The translations under genes were made by a program, and so were the position numbers. Below the pieces are notes generated by a model, which was given only the letters and a program-made list of their open reading frames with translations, searched no databases and had not been told where the DNA came from. Below are positions 21,193 to 32,364 of a stretch of 64,000 nt of DNA, piece by piece (position 1 is the stretch's first letter; each line of letters begins with the position of its first letter). Source of the stretch: Hericium rajendrae (taxonomy: Eukaryota > Basidiomycota > Agaricomycetes > Russulales > Hericiaceae); assembly GCA_033439255.1 (NCBI GenBank), contig CM065879.1, forward strand, positions 2,518,501 through 2,582,500. Direction: 5' to 3'.

Positions 21193-22442
21193 ATTTTGTA
21201 CACTCCCACCTCCCGCACATCCTCGCTGACTTCTGCATGCTTTTGCCGACTCCCGCACACTAACCTCGACTCCCGCATGCTCACTCCGATTTGTGTGCCC
21301 CCACTGACTCGCTCGCACCCCCACCAACTCCCGCACGCACCCCCACCGACTCCCGCACACCTGTGCTGCCTCTTGCATGCCCGTACCAAGTCAAGCTTCC
21401 CCATCAACTTGTTTGCATCCACATTGACTCGTGTGCACCCACATTGACTTGTGCGCACACCCTCCACCCTCCACACATCCCCGTCAACCTGCGCGCATCA
21501 CCGCCGGCCCACATCCCATGCACCCTTATCGACTCCCGCATGCCCACACGGGTGAGTAAGTCGACAAGAGCATGTGGAAGGCAGTGTGGGCATGCCGGGA
21601 GGCGACAGGGGTGCGAGCAAGTTGGTGAGGGGCACGAGCGAGTCAGCACGGGCATGAGGGGGTCGACGGGGGCATGCAGGAGCTGGAGAAGGAGTGCGCG
21701 GGAGGCAGAGGGAGTCGGGGTAGGCACACGAGAGGATAAGTCGGTGCACGGGAGTTGACCAGTGTGCGAGGGGTCGGGGTGGGCGAGAGGTGGCAGCCGA
21801 CTCCCGTGCATCTCTACCGCCTCCTGCGTGCCCTCACCAACTCTCATATGCCCATGTCACCTCTCACACATCCCTGCCACCTCCTGCATGCTGCACTGAC
21901 TCCCGCATGCTTCTGCCACCTCCCGCGCATTTCTGCTGCCTCCCAGGTGCCTCTGCTGCCTCCCGCACCTTCTGCTGCCTCCTACCCACCCGTGCCAACT
22001 CCCACCCACCCATGCTGCCTTCCACGTGCTCCCACCACCTCCTGCGTGCTCCCATCACCTCCCACGTGCTCCCACTGCCTCTTCCTGTCCACGCTGACTT
22101 CTGAACACCAGTGCCACCTCCCACATGCCTCTGCTACCTCCTGCGCCCACGCCGATGCCCACGCACCCACACCGATGCCCACATGCCTGCACCGACTCCC
22201 TTGCATCCGTGCTGCCTCCTGCACCCTCCCACTGCCTCCCACCCACCTGTGTCGACTCTCGCATGCTGCCTCTTATGTGCACGCATGGACTCAAATGCAC
22301 ATGCACTGAAGCCCTGCATCCCCGCCAACTCGCATGCACCCTGCACCAATGCCTGCATGCTCGTGCTAACTCCAGCATGCCCCTGCCAGTACCCACGCAC
22401 CTGCGCCGGCTCGCGCATGCCCATGCTGCCTCCTGCAGTGCA
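21193..22442. repeat. GC-rich minisatellite arm 2 of element D
   Basis: About 1.25 kb of C-rich degenerate repeats with period near 30 bp, of the form CTGCCTCCCGCGCATNC / CCACCTCCTGCRTGCTCC. The segment at about 21555-21760 is inverted (G-rich) within it. No gene is supported. Closed by hairpins at 21159-21192 and 22443-22476. Confidence 0.75.
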
Positions 22443-22476
22443 TGGGAACTGTTTTGCTATATCAAAACAGTTCCCA
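22443..22476. repeat. hairpin at the outer edge of D arm 2
   Basis: Perfect 14-bp arms TGGGAACTGTTTTG and CAAAACAGTTCCCA around CTATAT. Same arm word as 19294-19321. Confidence 0.85.
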
Positions 22477-22910
22477 CGAGGCATTGGATGCTGTGGGTAT
22501 AGAAGAATATAGAGGGGAAGATATTATGCACTAGTAATATTAGTGTACAAGATGTAACTAGCTAGAATACAAAATTTTGCATGATATATTGTTTGAGGTG
22601 TGATCAGAGATGATACTGAATTATAACAAACTATATTATACTGAATCTCACATACTGTGGTATAGCACCACAGTAGCCAGCATAAGCTACAGTAGCCAGC
22701 ATAAGCTACAGTAACTAGCATAAGCTATAGTAGGTATACAATGTATAGACTGCTACAGATCACTACGGATGGCTACGGATGGCTACCTGTAGTTGTAATA
22801 GAGACCCACCTATCAACAGATGCTACAGAAAATATATAATCTATTATAGCTATTGTAGACCATATTTTCTACTGTAGGCTAAAGTAGTATGGACACTTTT
22901 TCCAGATGCA

Positions 22911-23455
22911 AAGCCATTGTCCTGCATGACAGCGATCCAGTCCGACAGCTGAAGGAAGAATGCACGGTAATTTGATGGAGCATTGGCCATGATCCAGCAA
23001 AGATATCTCCACCATTCGAGATAGCCTGCATGCACCTGCTGAAGGAATGTGGCATGTTCGGAGTAACTTTGAACAGAGCGAGCTGAGTCTGGCTGCTCAA
23101 TGTCTAGGGGGAAGTGTCGAATACCTAAGGCTCAGGCAAGAGTGGTAGCGACATTCATAAGTTGGGTAGAAGTGACTTCCACTGATCCCCAGTAGGTAGG
23201 GTCGAGGAGCTGGCCAGTGCCATGGGGGTTGCTGATAATAAGATGGCTATTGCCATTGTTGAACCAGGCCCAGTGTTCAGCCATGGATGCATTGTATACA
23301 GGGTGGTAAGGCATCCAGGAAGAGCTGATGTCATACCAGATGGGGTAGACAATGCTGTCAGGAGTCTCAAGGTATGTTGGCAGTGTATAACGTCCCGATG
23401 CATTGGTCAGATCTGACAGCAGAGGTCTGAGGTTGTGTGTAGGCTCAGGTCAGAA
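22911..23455 (-). pseudogene. unknown protein, N-terminal part, split by element D
   Basis: An open minus-strand frame with strong coding character (segments such as MPYHPVYNASMAEHWAWF and VHAGYLEWWRYLCWIMANAP) that joins in frame to 11594-11834 when D is removed. One TGA (about 23132-23134) interrupts it at a Gly-free Leu-Ala/Ala-Leu junction, plausibly a CGA to TGA change. Upstream it is cut at 23455 by element G; the sequence on the far side of G (26643 on) is AT-rich and does not look coding, so the start is probably close. Trp- and Tyr-rich soluble protein of unknown function. The nonsense codon and insertion make it a pseudogene. Confidence 0.65.
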
Positions 23456-24690
23456 CATCAGAAAAATATGTTACTGGTATATAACACTATGTAAGCTATA
23501 TAGCTTTCCTAGGTCCATAGCTGTCCTCTTTTATACATAGCAGTCTCATAGCAGTCAAGTAATCTATGCAAAGCTATCATAACTTACTATAGCTGTCATA
23601 GCATAGAGCATAAGCTATCATAGCTATTATAGTATAAAGTATAAGCTATCATAACTGTTATAGCTATTATAGTATAAGATAGCTATAGAAGCTATGTCAA
23701 CTATGTGCTATATCTCTATGATGATATTACATCTAGCTAGTAAGATTCATATCTACTCTATATCATCTCTCTTAGATATATTGTTTCAGCATGTAATAGA
23801 AAACAATTATAGATCTAACTTGGGGAAAGAGGGCCGATGCTCTACACAGCAATACGATTCCTTTTGAATTGTTCTAACTTTGTAGTGTTATGCTCACAGA
23901 ATTAATAAGATAACATCAGAGAAATATGCAGGTCCTACATAGTTCTACATATCTTATATAGAAGTTATAGGCCCATAGCACCTCCCTTTACTACATAGCT
24001 CTTATAGCCCAAAGGGAGAGCTATGAAGTGCTATGAGATGCTACAGAGTTAAAGAGGGTGCTATGATCTGCTATTATAGCTATCATAGTTAACTATGAAG
24101 CTATTATAGAATACCTAACTATTAAATCTATCAGAACTATGTTATTTATTTATGCTACACTCAATATGTAAACTTAACACATCTATCAAAGCAATAAAAT
24201 CTATCAGAACTATCAGAATCATGATTAATATATAAAGCAAATTTTATATTTACTTTATTCATAGTAAAAAGATCACATCAAAAGATAATAACAAAAGAGT
24301 TAATCAAATTAGATTATATTAAATCAATCTAAATTTACAACAACATTTGATAACTAACTACAAATTATATATTAGAGACACTAAAAAGTTTTCAAGTTAA
24401 TTGAAAATTTTTATTTAATGAATGAGTAATGACACTTACAAAGACTATAACAAAACAGAAAAAAAACATAACCTATGAGATCAAGGAAGTCAACAAAACA
24501 TCAAGACATACTAAAGCTTAACAAGACTATACAAAAAGTGTAATCTAAAGATATAAGATAAGTATAGACTAGCAAACATAAAGACAAAGACTTACCGAGC
24601 ACCGAGCAAAGAAAGACAGACTTAAAAGAAAACTCAGAGCGAAGGGAGAAGGTGGTGGTTGAAGAGAGAAAGAGAACACGCATTGCGCGA

Positions 24691-24780
24691 GCCTTATATA
24701 ACTGAGCCCAGATGTGCCCGGTCGGAGCCACAAATGTGGCTGCTGGGCGCTGCCGGGCGCCGTGCCAGAGGCTAAGTGAT
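24691..24780 (-). promoter_or_regulatory. core promoter of element G
   Basis: Minus-strand TATATAAGGC at 24691-24700, preceded by the conserved AGCCTCTGGCACGGCGCCCG block. Leftward transcript: leader with a donor GGTAAGT near 24596. Confidence 0.6.
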
Positions 24781-25137
24781 AGATTTTGTTAACTTGTGTC
24801 TGCTGTTTAGTAGCGTACAGTAGATGAGTTAGATATGTAGCTCATACATTAGAATGCTATTAATAAAATATACATGTCGTCTTTTTTTCTGAATTATAAC
24901 GATTTTATTCGAAGAGTAAAGTTCGAAACATTCAAACTCGCACTTTTGGTAGCTCAAGTACGGCACGTCGTTCGACTTGTCTTTATCCTCACTCAGCTCC
25001 CCTTGTATCCCACCCTCCTCGTCGCTCCTCTCGCTTCTCGTCACCCCGAAGATTGGCAGGATTACTTGAAGGCTTAGTGGAGGGCTCAAGGTAAGTAAAA
25101 AAAACCACCTGTATTTGTGTTTATCGTACTAATTCCA

Positions 25138-25168
25138 AGAGTATCGCTCAGATAACGAGCGATACTCT
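25138..25168. repeat. hairpin 1 of element G
   Basis: Perfect 12-bp arms AGAGTATCGCTC and GAGCGATACTCT around a 7-bp loop, about 45 bp after the donor AAGGTAAGTAAAA. Confidence 0.78.
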
Positions 25169-25169
25169 C

Positions 25170-26260
25170 GTTCTTTCATGCCTTCAGCCACCGTCACCCT
25201 CTCCCTCCCATTCTTCGCCTTCCTCACGTCCTCATGGCCGTCCTCACCCTCGCTGCATCCTCGCAGCGCCGTCGTGTTACAATACGCGACGTTGTCTGCT
25301 GTGGCTCCAACGCCCCCGGTGCAGCCTGCACCTGCCCTCACGCTGCCACGCCCTCCATGCCGCCCTGACAATGTATGCGCCGACTGCATGCATACGAGCT
25401 CGTGTGTGGCCCTGGCTGCATGCACCTGTGGCCCTCCGCATGGCGTCGACACCTTCCAAGTGCCATGCAAGTGCCATGTCGATGCCCTGCGCACCATGTC
25501 TGTGCCCTCCACGCCACCTTCACACCCTCCATGCAGCCTCTCCACCCTCTGCACCATGTCTGCAACCTTCGCGCAGCCTCAGCACCCTCAACGTCGCCTT
25601 CACGCCTTCTGCATCGCCTCTCCGCCTTCCATGCAGCTTTTGCGCCCTCCGCATCATCTCCACCTCCTCCACATCGTCTCCACGTCCTCCGCGCAGCCTC
25701 AACGCCCTCCGTGTCGACTCCACACCCTCCACATTGTGTCCCTGCCTTCCATGCAGCCTACGCACCTTCAGAGCAGCCTCCGCGCCCTCCACATCACCTC
25801 CACGCCCTCCGCACCACCACCTCCACACCATCTGCACAGGCTCACCACCCTCCGCGCTGCCTCCACGCCATCCACGCTACATCCACACACTCTGTGCCGT
25901 GTCTGCACCATGTCCGCGCCATCCGCGCCATATCAGCGCCATCCGCGCTGTGTCAGCACCATCTGCGCTGTGTTCGCACCCTTTGCGCCATGTCTGTGCT
26001 GTCTGTGCAGCGTCTCCACCCTTCGCCGCACCTCGTGTGCATCATCAGTCATGCACGCGACTATAACGCTACGCACACGCACCTCGGCAGCACTTTATGG
26101 CAGTGCAGCAGGCAGCACCATGCGCGCAATAGCGCCGTCGCACATAAGGTGCTAATGCCACGAGCACAATGTCGGCAAGCTGCACGCCACGTCAGCAGCC
26201 CACGTGCGACTGCTACATGATGGTGTATGGCTGTAGCCTACATGTGTGCAATGCTGCCCG
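25170..26260. repeat. GC-rich arm of element G
   Basis: C-rich degenerate repeats of about 30-33 bp, such as CCTCCGCGCAGCCTCNACG and CCATCCGCGCTGTGTC. Three forward frames stay open for 230-325 codons because the repeat lacks stops; no domain and no conservation with other copies, so I treat it as non-coding. F carries a related arm. Confidence 0.65.
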
Positions 26261-27133
26261 AGTGAGTTCCATAATTACAATTAGTTTCTGTAGCTGTAGA
26301 CTAGTTTTTATAAATGTATCCCTAGATATTAGTAAATCTTTTTTTTTGGAAGTTGGAAATCCCTCATTTAATAAAATCAAAAAATTTGACTTGTGATTAT
26401 GGAGTCTACCATATCTGACATAGGGCTGATAGAGTCCATAGCAAGGCTATGATTGTACATAGCTCTGATAGTAATGGCTTACAGGTATATAGGTCTATAT
26501 ACCTTTTGCCTGCTGCTATAAAGGCTATCATAATGTGCATAGCTCTACATAGGTGCAAGGGTGGCTATATAGATCTCATAGCACTATGCTAGGACACATA
26601 CTTTAGTACTGAGCTATATAGATTTCTAATTTTTCAGATGAACAGAGAATTGAATATACTAGTATTGTAATGCTGCAAAGATCTCCATCTTCAAAGTATA
26701 TTGTTTTACACTTATCTCTTGTTTTTAAACTTTGTTACCAGCAAGAGTTGAACTAATGACAAAATAATGGTCATGTGCAATAGCGAGCCTGGTCAGGCTT
26801 GCTGTTGCATGTGACCTCTCAAAAATTGTGTTTACATTTATGAAGTACATAAGTGTGGCCTTTGAAGGTCTGTCAACTGTTGTATGTTGCCTAGATTGAT
26901 TTTATTTTTGCCTTCTAGGGGTCTGAATCAGTAATTTGGCTATATCTCTGTCAATTCTCTAGCTATAAACATAAACTCAAGTGTTTCTAAATAGTACTAT
27001 CAATGGCCATATTAAAACGATTTTGACTGATTTTTTATGCTACTCAGTATTTGTCTATTCTCAGATGATTTGATGATTTGCCCTAGACTTGAATGATTTT
27101 TTCGATTTTTTCCTGCTTATAAATCGCTTATGT

Positions 27134-27221
27134 AATCCGCAGCACGGGCAAAATGACGTACTCCCGTCCCCCTCATGATGTCATGGGATGGGAGTATGTC
27201 ATTTTGCCCATGCTGCAGATT
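27134..27221. repeat. foldback with 37-bp arms and CpG decay in one arm
   Basis: Arms 27134-27170 and 27185-27221 flank a 14-bp loop. By eye there are four mismatches, and at all four the left arm keeps CpG while the right arm has TpG or CpA. Confidence 0.85.
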
Positions 27222-28211
27222 ATGTAAAATCTTGAAAATAGTCAAATAGGAGGTTTTGTGATAATTCGAGTGTACCTCCTTAAGTACTGGAGATATCATC
27301 GGTCCCTTGATTGCGTCAGAAAGAGCTCCATTATACCTTTTCAACAACGCTAGGTACACTACAATTGGATGAGTCGATAAAAAGATATGGCCTCAACAAG
27401 TTTGCCCCTACCTCTAACACCAACCCTTCAGTAATCGCTACCGCGTTTTCTCAATACTTATCCGATCGTCTTGTATAATATGCCGTTGGAAAGGTACGAA
27501 TCAGATCTTTCCAACGGTATCTTTAGCGTGTAAATAGCGCCACTCATTGCTCCACTACAATGCAATCACTATGATCTTCTTCTCAAGGATATCTTTTGAA
27601 GTGATTTGCTCATATCTCAGTGATTTCTGGACCTATTGTTATGAAAACAAATGTTCTGAGGAGGTAAGATTTGCTCTCATTATATTACCATACATCACAC
27701 TCACTTACATCAATAAAAAGATACAGACTTTACTATGAAGTACATTTATCCCCTATCTTGTAACAAGTTTGCACTTTTTCATACTGAGAACTTCTGGTCC
27801 TAATATGACTAGCATTGACTTACATATGCATATAGTCTAACAATGATTCAGTTAAATTTAAAAGACTGAATATCTCTAAGAAATATCCAAAATTATAAGA
27901 ATGGCAATTGGCAGAATCAAACTTATAACCTCACTTTATATAAGAAATTAGTTAGAGTAAATGATTCCAAAAAATTAGAATGAGATATAAATGTTATGTA
28001 TAATGATTGTGAACAGTGACAGCGAGATATGTTGATTGTAAAATGAAATAAAAGAATCCAAGGTTGAACTAGAATTGAACCTGCAAACTCGTCAGATTGT
28101 TGACTTGTGATTATATAAGCCAACTGCCAAATGGGGATGGTCATCGTTTTGGTGTCGTTTTCGATAGGAAAAGCTGGTATAGAGTAAATGATTGTAAGGA
28201 ATCGTAATTTT

Positions 28212-28322
28212 TTCAAATCTGGAGGTCAAATATCTGAAAATTATCTGCAACTGTTTGAGAGCATCTGATAGTGTCTGATACTGTCTAATCCATCTGACTG
28301 ATATTTGACCTCCAGATTTGAA
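28212..28322. repeat. inverted repeat with 23-bp arms
   Basis: TTCAAATCTGGAGGTCAAAT... at 28212-28234 reads in reverse complement at 28300-28322. The loop is rich in ATCTGATA-type words. Possibly a small terminal-repeat element; no target duplication was identified. Confidence 0.65.
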
Positions 28323-29194
28323 AAAGTTTTGGATTAGACACTCTCAGATTTAAAAAAAATTCAGATATCAAAGATTGTGATATATCTATTAGTTAGAGAT
28401 TAAAAACTTTTTATATCTGACAATAAATGTCTTTCCTTGAATGTAAAAGTCTGATCAGATATTTGCTTCTCAAGATTGCTTTCAGATGGATCAGTGTTAA
28501 CATCTGAAAAATGTACCAATGCTATATTGCTCTATATAACTTATATAGAAGTCATAGCTCCATAGCAATCCCCTTTTATACATAGGGTCCTTATAGCTGA
28601 AGGGCAGTCTATGGTAAGCTATGTAGCCAGATAGAATTGCTATGCACTACTATGATAGCTATGATAGCTATCAGAGCATAGGGCATAGCTATGGTAGCTA
28701 TAATGACTATGTCAATTATACTATGTATGTCCATTATCATATCATATCTAGCTTAACAGGATTGCTATCTATTCTATATCATCTCTAACTGATATATTAC
28801 TTAGAAACACTGGATGACTTTTCACGGCCTTAAATCTATGGTATGATATTCTGGAGATCATTTCAAATGCCTCGCTAATGTCCAAAATGACCTCCTCATC
28901 CAATCAGGTCGTGCAAATCAGTAGACTCTGAATCTAAATGAGCTTCAAAACATATCGTAGAATAAAAATAAGACTGCAGAAAGTCATCCACTATAACTAT
29001 ATATATAGAATAAGAGAAATTTTTTAGAGGCTTAATTGTCTTGTTATATCTCAGTCAAATAAAACATCGAAATTTTAAAACATTACATCAATTTTTATGG
29101 TATTAATACAAACATTACAAAAGACTACAACAATCCTATACTAATATACAAACTATAAGAAAAAGCTATGTAACATTACCAAACATTATGAAAA

Positions 29195-29320
29195 AGCGAA
29201 AATTATCTACTACAATGACACATCATTAGTATAAAGTAACAACAAACATAAGAAAGAACTAAAAACTTACCTAAAGATCATAAAAGCGAAAATGAAGTCT
29301 ACAAAATTAAGACATTAGTA
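29195..29320 (-). ncRNA. predicted micro-exons of element E
   Basis: On the minus strand an acceptor TTGTAG is followed by a 28-bp segment containing CATTTTCGCTTTTATG and a donor GGTAAGT (about 29270-29300). A second trio with ATTTTCGCTTTTTC lies at about 29195-29222. Same motif, spacing and strand logic as in A and B. Exon status is predicted only. Confidence 0.45.
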
Positions 29321-29907
29321 CTATCAACAATAAAGGAGACAATAGACTTACCAACAACATACAAAGGTTGAAGTAGTATAGTAGAGAGAGAAGAGAAAGA
29401 CGAGAGAATGTCGAAGGGAGATGGTAGTGGTTGAGAGGAAAGAGAGGTCGTGCATTGTACATGCCTTATATCGCCAGCGCAGAGTGGAGCTCAAAATGCG
29501 ACTGCCGGGTGTTGCCGGGTGCTGCGCTAGAGGCTGGTGACTTAGATTTCACTAAGTTGGCTTGCATGTACAACACCATATAGTACAATAGGTACTTTTG
29601 TAGCTCACTAATCGTGTAGCACTGATAATTTTATGTTCCTGGCATTTTTTTTCATATTTTAATACAATTTATTTGATTTGTTGGACTCAAAACTGCCAGC
29701 CGTGCAAGTCGAGCACTCGACGTGCGACTTGATGCGTCTCTCGTCTCCATCCCCTACTTTGTCTCGTCTCACCTCAACTCTCACCACCCCTCGTTCTTTA
29801 CACAAGCAACACACGGTGTCGTTCAATGGTCGGAAGGGCCAGCAGGAGGACCGAGGACCTCTAGGTAAGTAATTATTACATTCTTTTTGATCTTCGTGCT
29901 AATCAAA

Positions 29908-29940
29908 CGAGTATCGCTCATTTGCAATGAGCGATACTCG
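29908..29940. repeat. hairpin 1 of element E
   Basis: Perfect 15-bp arms (left CGAGTATCGCTCATT) around TGC. Confidence 0.85.
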
Positions 29941-30014
29941 TACCGTTCCACCACCAACCCATGAGACCACCCCATTCTGCTCCCTCGACAACACCGTCAA
30001 CGACGATGACGTCA

Positions 30015-30040
30015 GGTCTCATTGCCGTGGCAACGAGACC
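30015..30040. repeat. hairpin 2 of element E
   Basis: 12-bp arms GGTCTCATTGCC and GGCAACGAGACC around GT, one non-Watson-Crick pair. Confidence 0.8.
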
Positions 30041-30398
30041 CAACTAAATGTCATTTGACGTGCTCTCCCCTGCTTTACCGCAAAATCAACGATGCAAGCC
30101 CCCATGCCGCCTCTGCTCCTGCCTTCCTGACGTCCTCACCATCGCTGCTGCCATCGCCATCGCCGTCGCCCCCACCGTCGCCCTCATCGTTGGCCCCACT
30201 GCCAGCACACATGTGCCCACTGCCAGCGCATGCATGCGTGTGGCCTCGCCTGCATGCGTGGGGCCTCACATGCTGGCAACTTCGTGCGCATGGCCGCAGA
30301 TGGTCACCAGTGCACCCATGCATGCTGTGCTGGCAGCTACAGACTGCGTGCATGGGGCCACGCATGCTGGCGGACGACACGCCAGTGCATGCACACAC

Positions 30399-30680
30399 GT
30401 GCGGGCAGCCGTGGATGACCCTGCCATCACGCACGCATGCTGGGGGCTACGCGCGGTTGCAGGTGACCCCAATGGCATGCACACAGCTGCGGACAGTCCC
30501 ACCAGCATGCGAGCTGTCATGCACGGCCCCCCACTGTGCGTGCGGGCAGCCGTGGATGACCACGCCAGCGCATACGTGCGCGGGGGGCTATGCATGCTCG
30601 CAGGTGACCCCAACGGCAAGTACATGGCCGCGGACAGCCCTGCCAGTGCGCGAGATGTCACGCACGGCCCTGCCCCGCCT
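30399..30680. repeat. tandem duplication in GC-rich arm of E, about 141 bp
   Basis: Unit starts (GTGCGGGCAGCCGTGGATGA) at 30399 and 30540; the units also share GCAGGTGACCCCAA and CATGCACGGCCC-like words. No gene is supported; the long frames here are repeat artefacts. Confidence 0.7.
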
Positions 30681-30851
30681 GTGCACGGCCGCACTGACTG
30701 CCCCTGCACGTGTATGCACACATGGCGAGGCAACCACGCAGGGCCTGCCAGGCCATGCCCGGCCTTGTCTGCTGACACGGGGCCATGCAGGACAACAACT
30801 GCGTGCAGGGCCGCTCATGACCACGCCAGTGCATATGAGCACGGTCCCCGT

Positions 30852-31233
30852 TGTCAAGACTGGGTTCAGGGGAACAGTAAAGCCATCCAAGTCACCCCAA
30901 GAGATCAAGGATCAAAGAGCAGAGGATGTCATAGAGAGTAGAGACAGGCTGAGAATGTCTAGGGTACAATGGGACTGGATAGTCAAGTGGACAAACTGAG
31001 GAAGCCAGTCAGGAAGGTAGCCCTATATATACTGGAAGGATAGCCCAAAGGAGAACAAGGGATATCCTGAAAGGGGAACAAGGGGAAGGAGAACAAGGGA
31101 TGTCCCAAAAGGGAACAAGGGATATCCTAACAGGGAACAAGGGATATCCTAACAGGGAACAAGGGAACATAACAAGGGAGTGTCCATATAGGGAACAAAG
31201 GGAATGAAGAAGACCAATGGGTGATTCATGACA
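30852..31233 (-). mobile_element. solo LTR in element E
   Basis: 382 bp with ends TGTCAAG and CATGACA, flanked by the perfect 5-bp duplication CCCGT (30847-30851 and 31234-31238). Internally it has several copies of AGGGAACAAGGGATATCC, related in reverse orientation to the LTR of the gypsy family here (GACATCCTATTGTTCTCC-like). Best read as the remnant of LTR-LTR recombination of a relative of that family. Confidence 0.85.
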
Positions 31234-31802
31234 CCCGTCTGCTCACATGGGGCGACACAGGCTGGCGGATGACTGCACCAGCCCACCGCATGCAGTCAGC
31301 TGCATCTGCGCATACAAGGCCATGTGCACCGGCAAAGGCATACGCAGGGTGGCTGCGCACACTGATAAAGGCATGCGCGCAGCCATATTTGCATGCACGA
31401 GGCCACGCACACCGGTGCCGGATGACTGCGCCAGCACCTAGTGGGCGCTACATCGTCAGTGTGTGCCATTGTGTGTATGGGATGCATAGTTAGTCCCTTC
31501 TGTAACTTAGCAGACCAACTTATAGTATTAGTGACATTTAAATTTAATGATTTTGACTTCACACCTTTGATGATATCTGGCTTAACATAGTCAGCATAGT
31601 GTTGGTAGGAGCCATAGCTTGCTCTATGTATTTGACAGTAGCAGCTATGTAGGCTATGTATTTCACACTGTCTGCTATGAAGGCTATGATAACTCTCATA
31701 GCTCTACATAGCTTAACAAGTCAGAGCCATAGACTTCATAGCTTACCTGTAGGATCCATAGCTTGACCTTTTGCTATATAAAAATTAGATTTTTCAGATG
31801 AA

Positions 31803-32364
31803 GACTCAGTCATAGACAGCAGAGAACCACCCAAGTCACCAGCGATGATGGGAGCGAGAGAGCAGAGAGCGACTAGCAGCGTAGTGACCTGTATTGGAGG
31901 TACAGTACGGTACAGACAAAATGGACAATCTAGGAAAATAGGCGAGCAACAGGGAGCCGATAAGTACTGGAGCGACAATGGGAAAAGAACAATGGACACC
32001 ATAATGGGTTGAACAATAGAGTGAGAACAATGGTAGCCAAATGGAGAACAATGGAAGGGAGAACAATAGGATGTCCCAAAGGGGAACAAGGGCATGAGTG
32101 AAGGATAGCCCTAGGTCATGTGAGGAAGTGAACATGTGATGGGGCTGCTGGAGCACATGACTGATGCGATGCCTTGATGGCAGAGAAGAAGGCAGAGAGA
32201 AATGGAGCGATCTGTGACATCACCTCCTCTCTAAGATGCACTTTCGCCTGGAGTGCATGATGAGCATGGACGGGGTCGAGGTAGATGAGTCCGCAAAGAT
32301 TGGGAGCCTTGAGTGCATTTGGATGCCAGGTGTAGAAGTCGGTGATAGCACCATGGGCATTGAA
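31803..32364 (-). pseudogene. gypsy copy 2: 3' LTR body and end of pol
   Basis: Minus-strand match to 18716-19138 (LTR) and to the pol C-terminus after the chromodomain. The LTR starts at 32219 on this strand. The pol part ends where F inserted, at the site matching 18570-18575 of copy 1. Confidence 0.9.

Larger units (their letters stand above)
11835..22908. mobile_element. TIR element D (about 4.0 kb) carrying a gypsy element
   Basis: Ends CATCTGGAAAAAC (left) and TTTTTCCAGATG (right), with CA duplicated at 11833-11834 and 22909-22910. The interrupted minus-strand reading frame is restored on removal, which confirms both ends. After subtracting the gypsy copy and its TSD, D is about 3.97 kb, the longest of the family. 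Unlike the others it has two GC-rich minisatellite arms. Each is flanked by a hairpin on both sides, around a central segment (20663-21158) that lacks a clear TATATAAG box. The terminal zones carry GCCGAGCCTTGGCTA-like and CTACAGTAGC-like words. Confidence 0.85.
23456..26640 (+). mobile_element. TIR element G (3,185 bp, AA target duplication)
   Basis: Left end CATCAGAAAAAT, right end ATTTTTCAGATG, with AA at 23454-23455 and 26641-26642. Standard family plan in plus orientation: AGCTAT-type repeats (23470-24130), AT arm, minus-strand TATA promoter (24691-24700), plus-strand donor at about 25091, hairpin 1 (25138-25168), GC-rich arm, AT-rich end. Its right end is an undisturbed version of the sequence into which the KDZ transposon inserted in F, so it serves as the empty-site reference. 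Confidence 0.87.
26643..28489. other. AT-rich spacer with three inverted repeats, no gene seen
   Basis: Sequence outside the TIR elements. It holds a 37-bp-arm inverted repeat (27134-27221), an 11-bp-arm inverted repeat (27483-27518) and a 23-bp-arm inverted repeat (28212-28322). I see no supported coding region. It ends at ATCAG (28490-28494), the probable 5-bp duplication flanking gypsy copy 2. Confidence 0.5.
28501..31800 (+). mobile_element. TIR element E (3,300 bp with a solo LTR inside)
   Basis: Ends CATCTGAAAAAT and ATTTTTCAGATG. AA is duplicated at 28499-28500 and 31801-31802, inside the LTR of gypsy copy 2, six bases from its end. Standard plan in plus orientation: AGCTAT repeats, AT arm with two micro-exon trios, minus-strand TATA (about 29463-29472), plus-strand donor near 29865, hairpins 1 and 2, GC-rich arm with a duplication of about 141 bp, then a solo LTR (30852-31233). 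Without the solo LTR it is about 2.9 kb. Confidence 0.9.

Noticed and set aside
22444-22475. Intrinsic bacterial-type terminators at the hairpins
   Set aside because: The sequence is fungal, the stems are not followed by U runs, and the same stems occur at fixed places in repeats.
25178-26220. Three overlapping forward frames of 230-325 codons in element G
   Set aside because: Same cause: C-rich degenerate repeat without stops. No frame is favoured and no splice or domain evidence exists.
30022-30999. Two long forward frames in element E
   Set aside because: They cross the solo LTR border and depend on a duplicated GC-rich block; not conserved in other copies.
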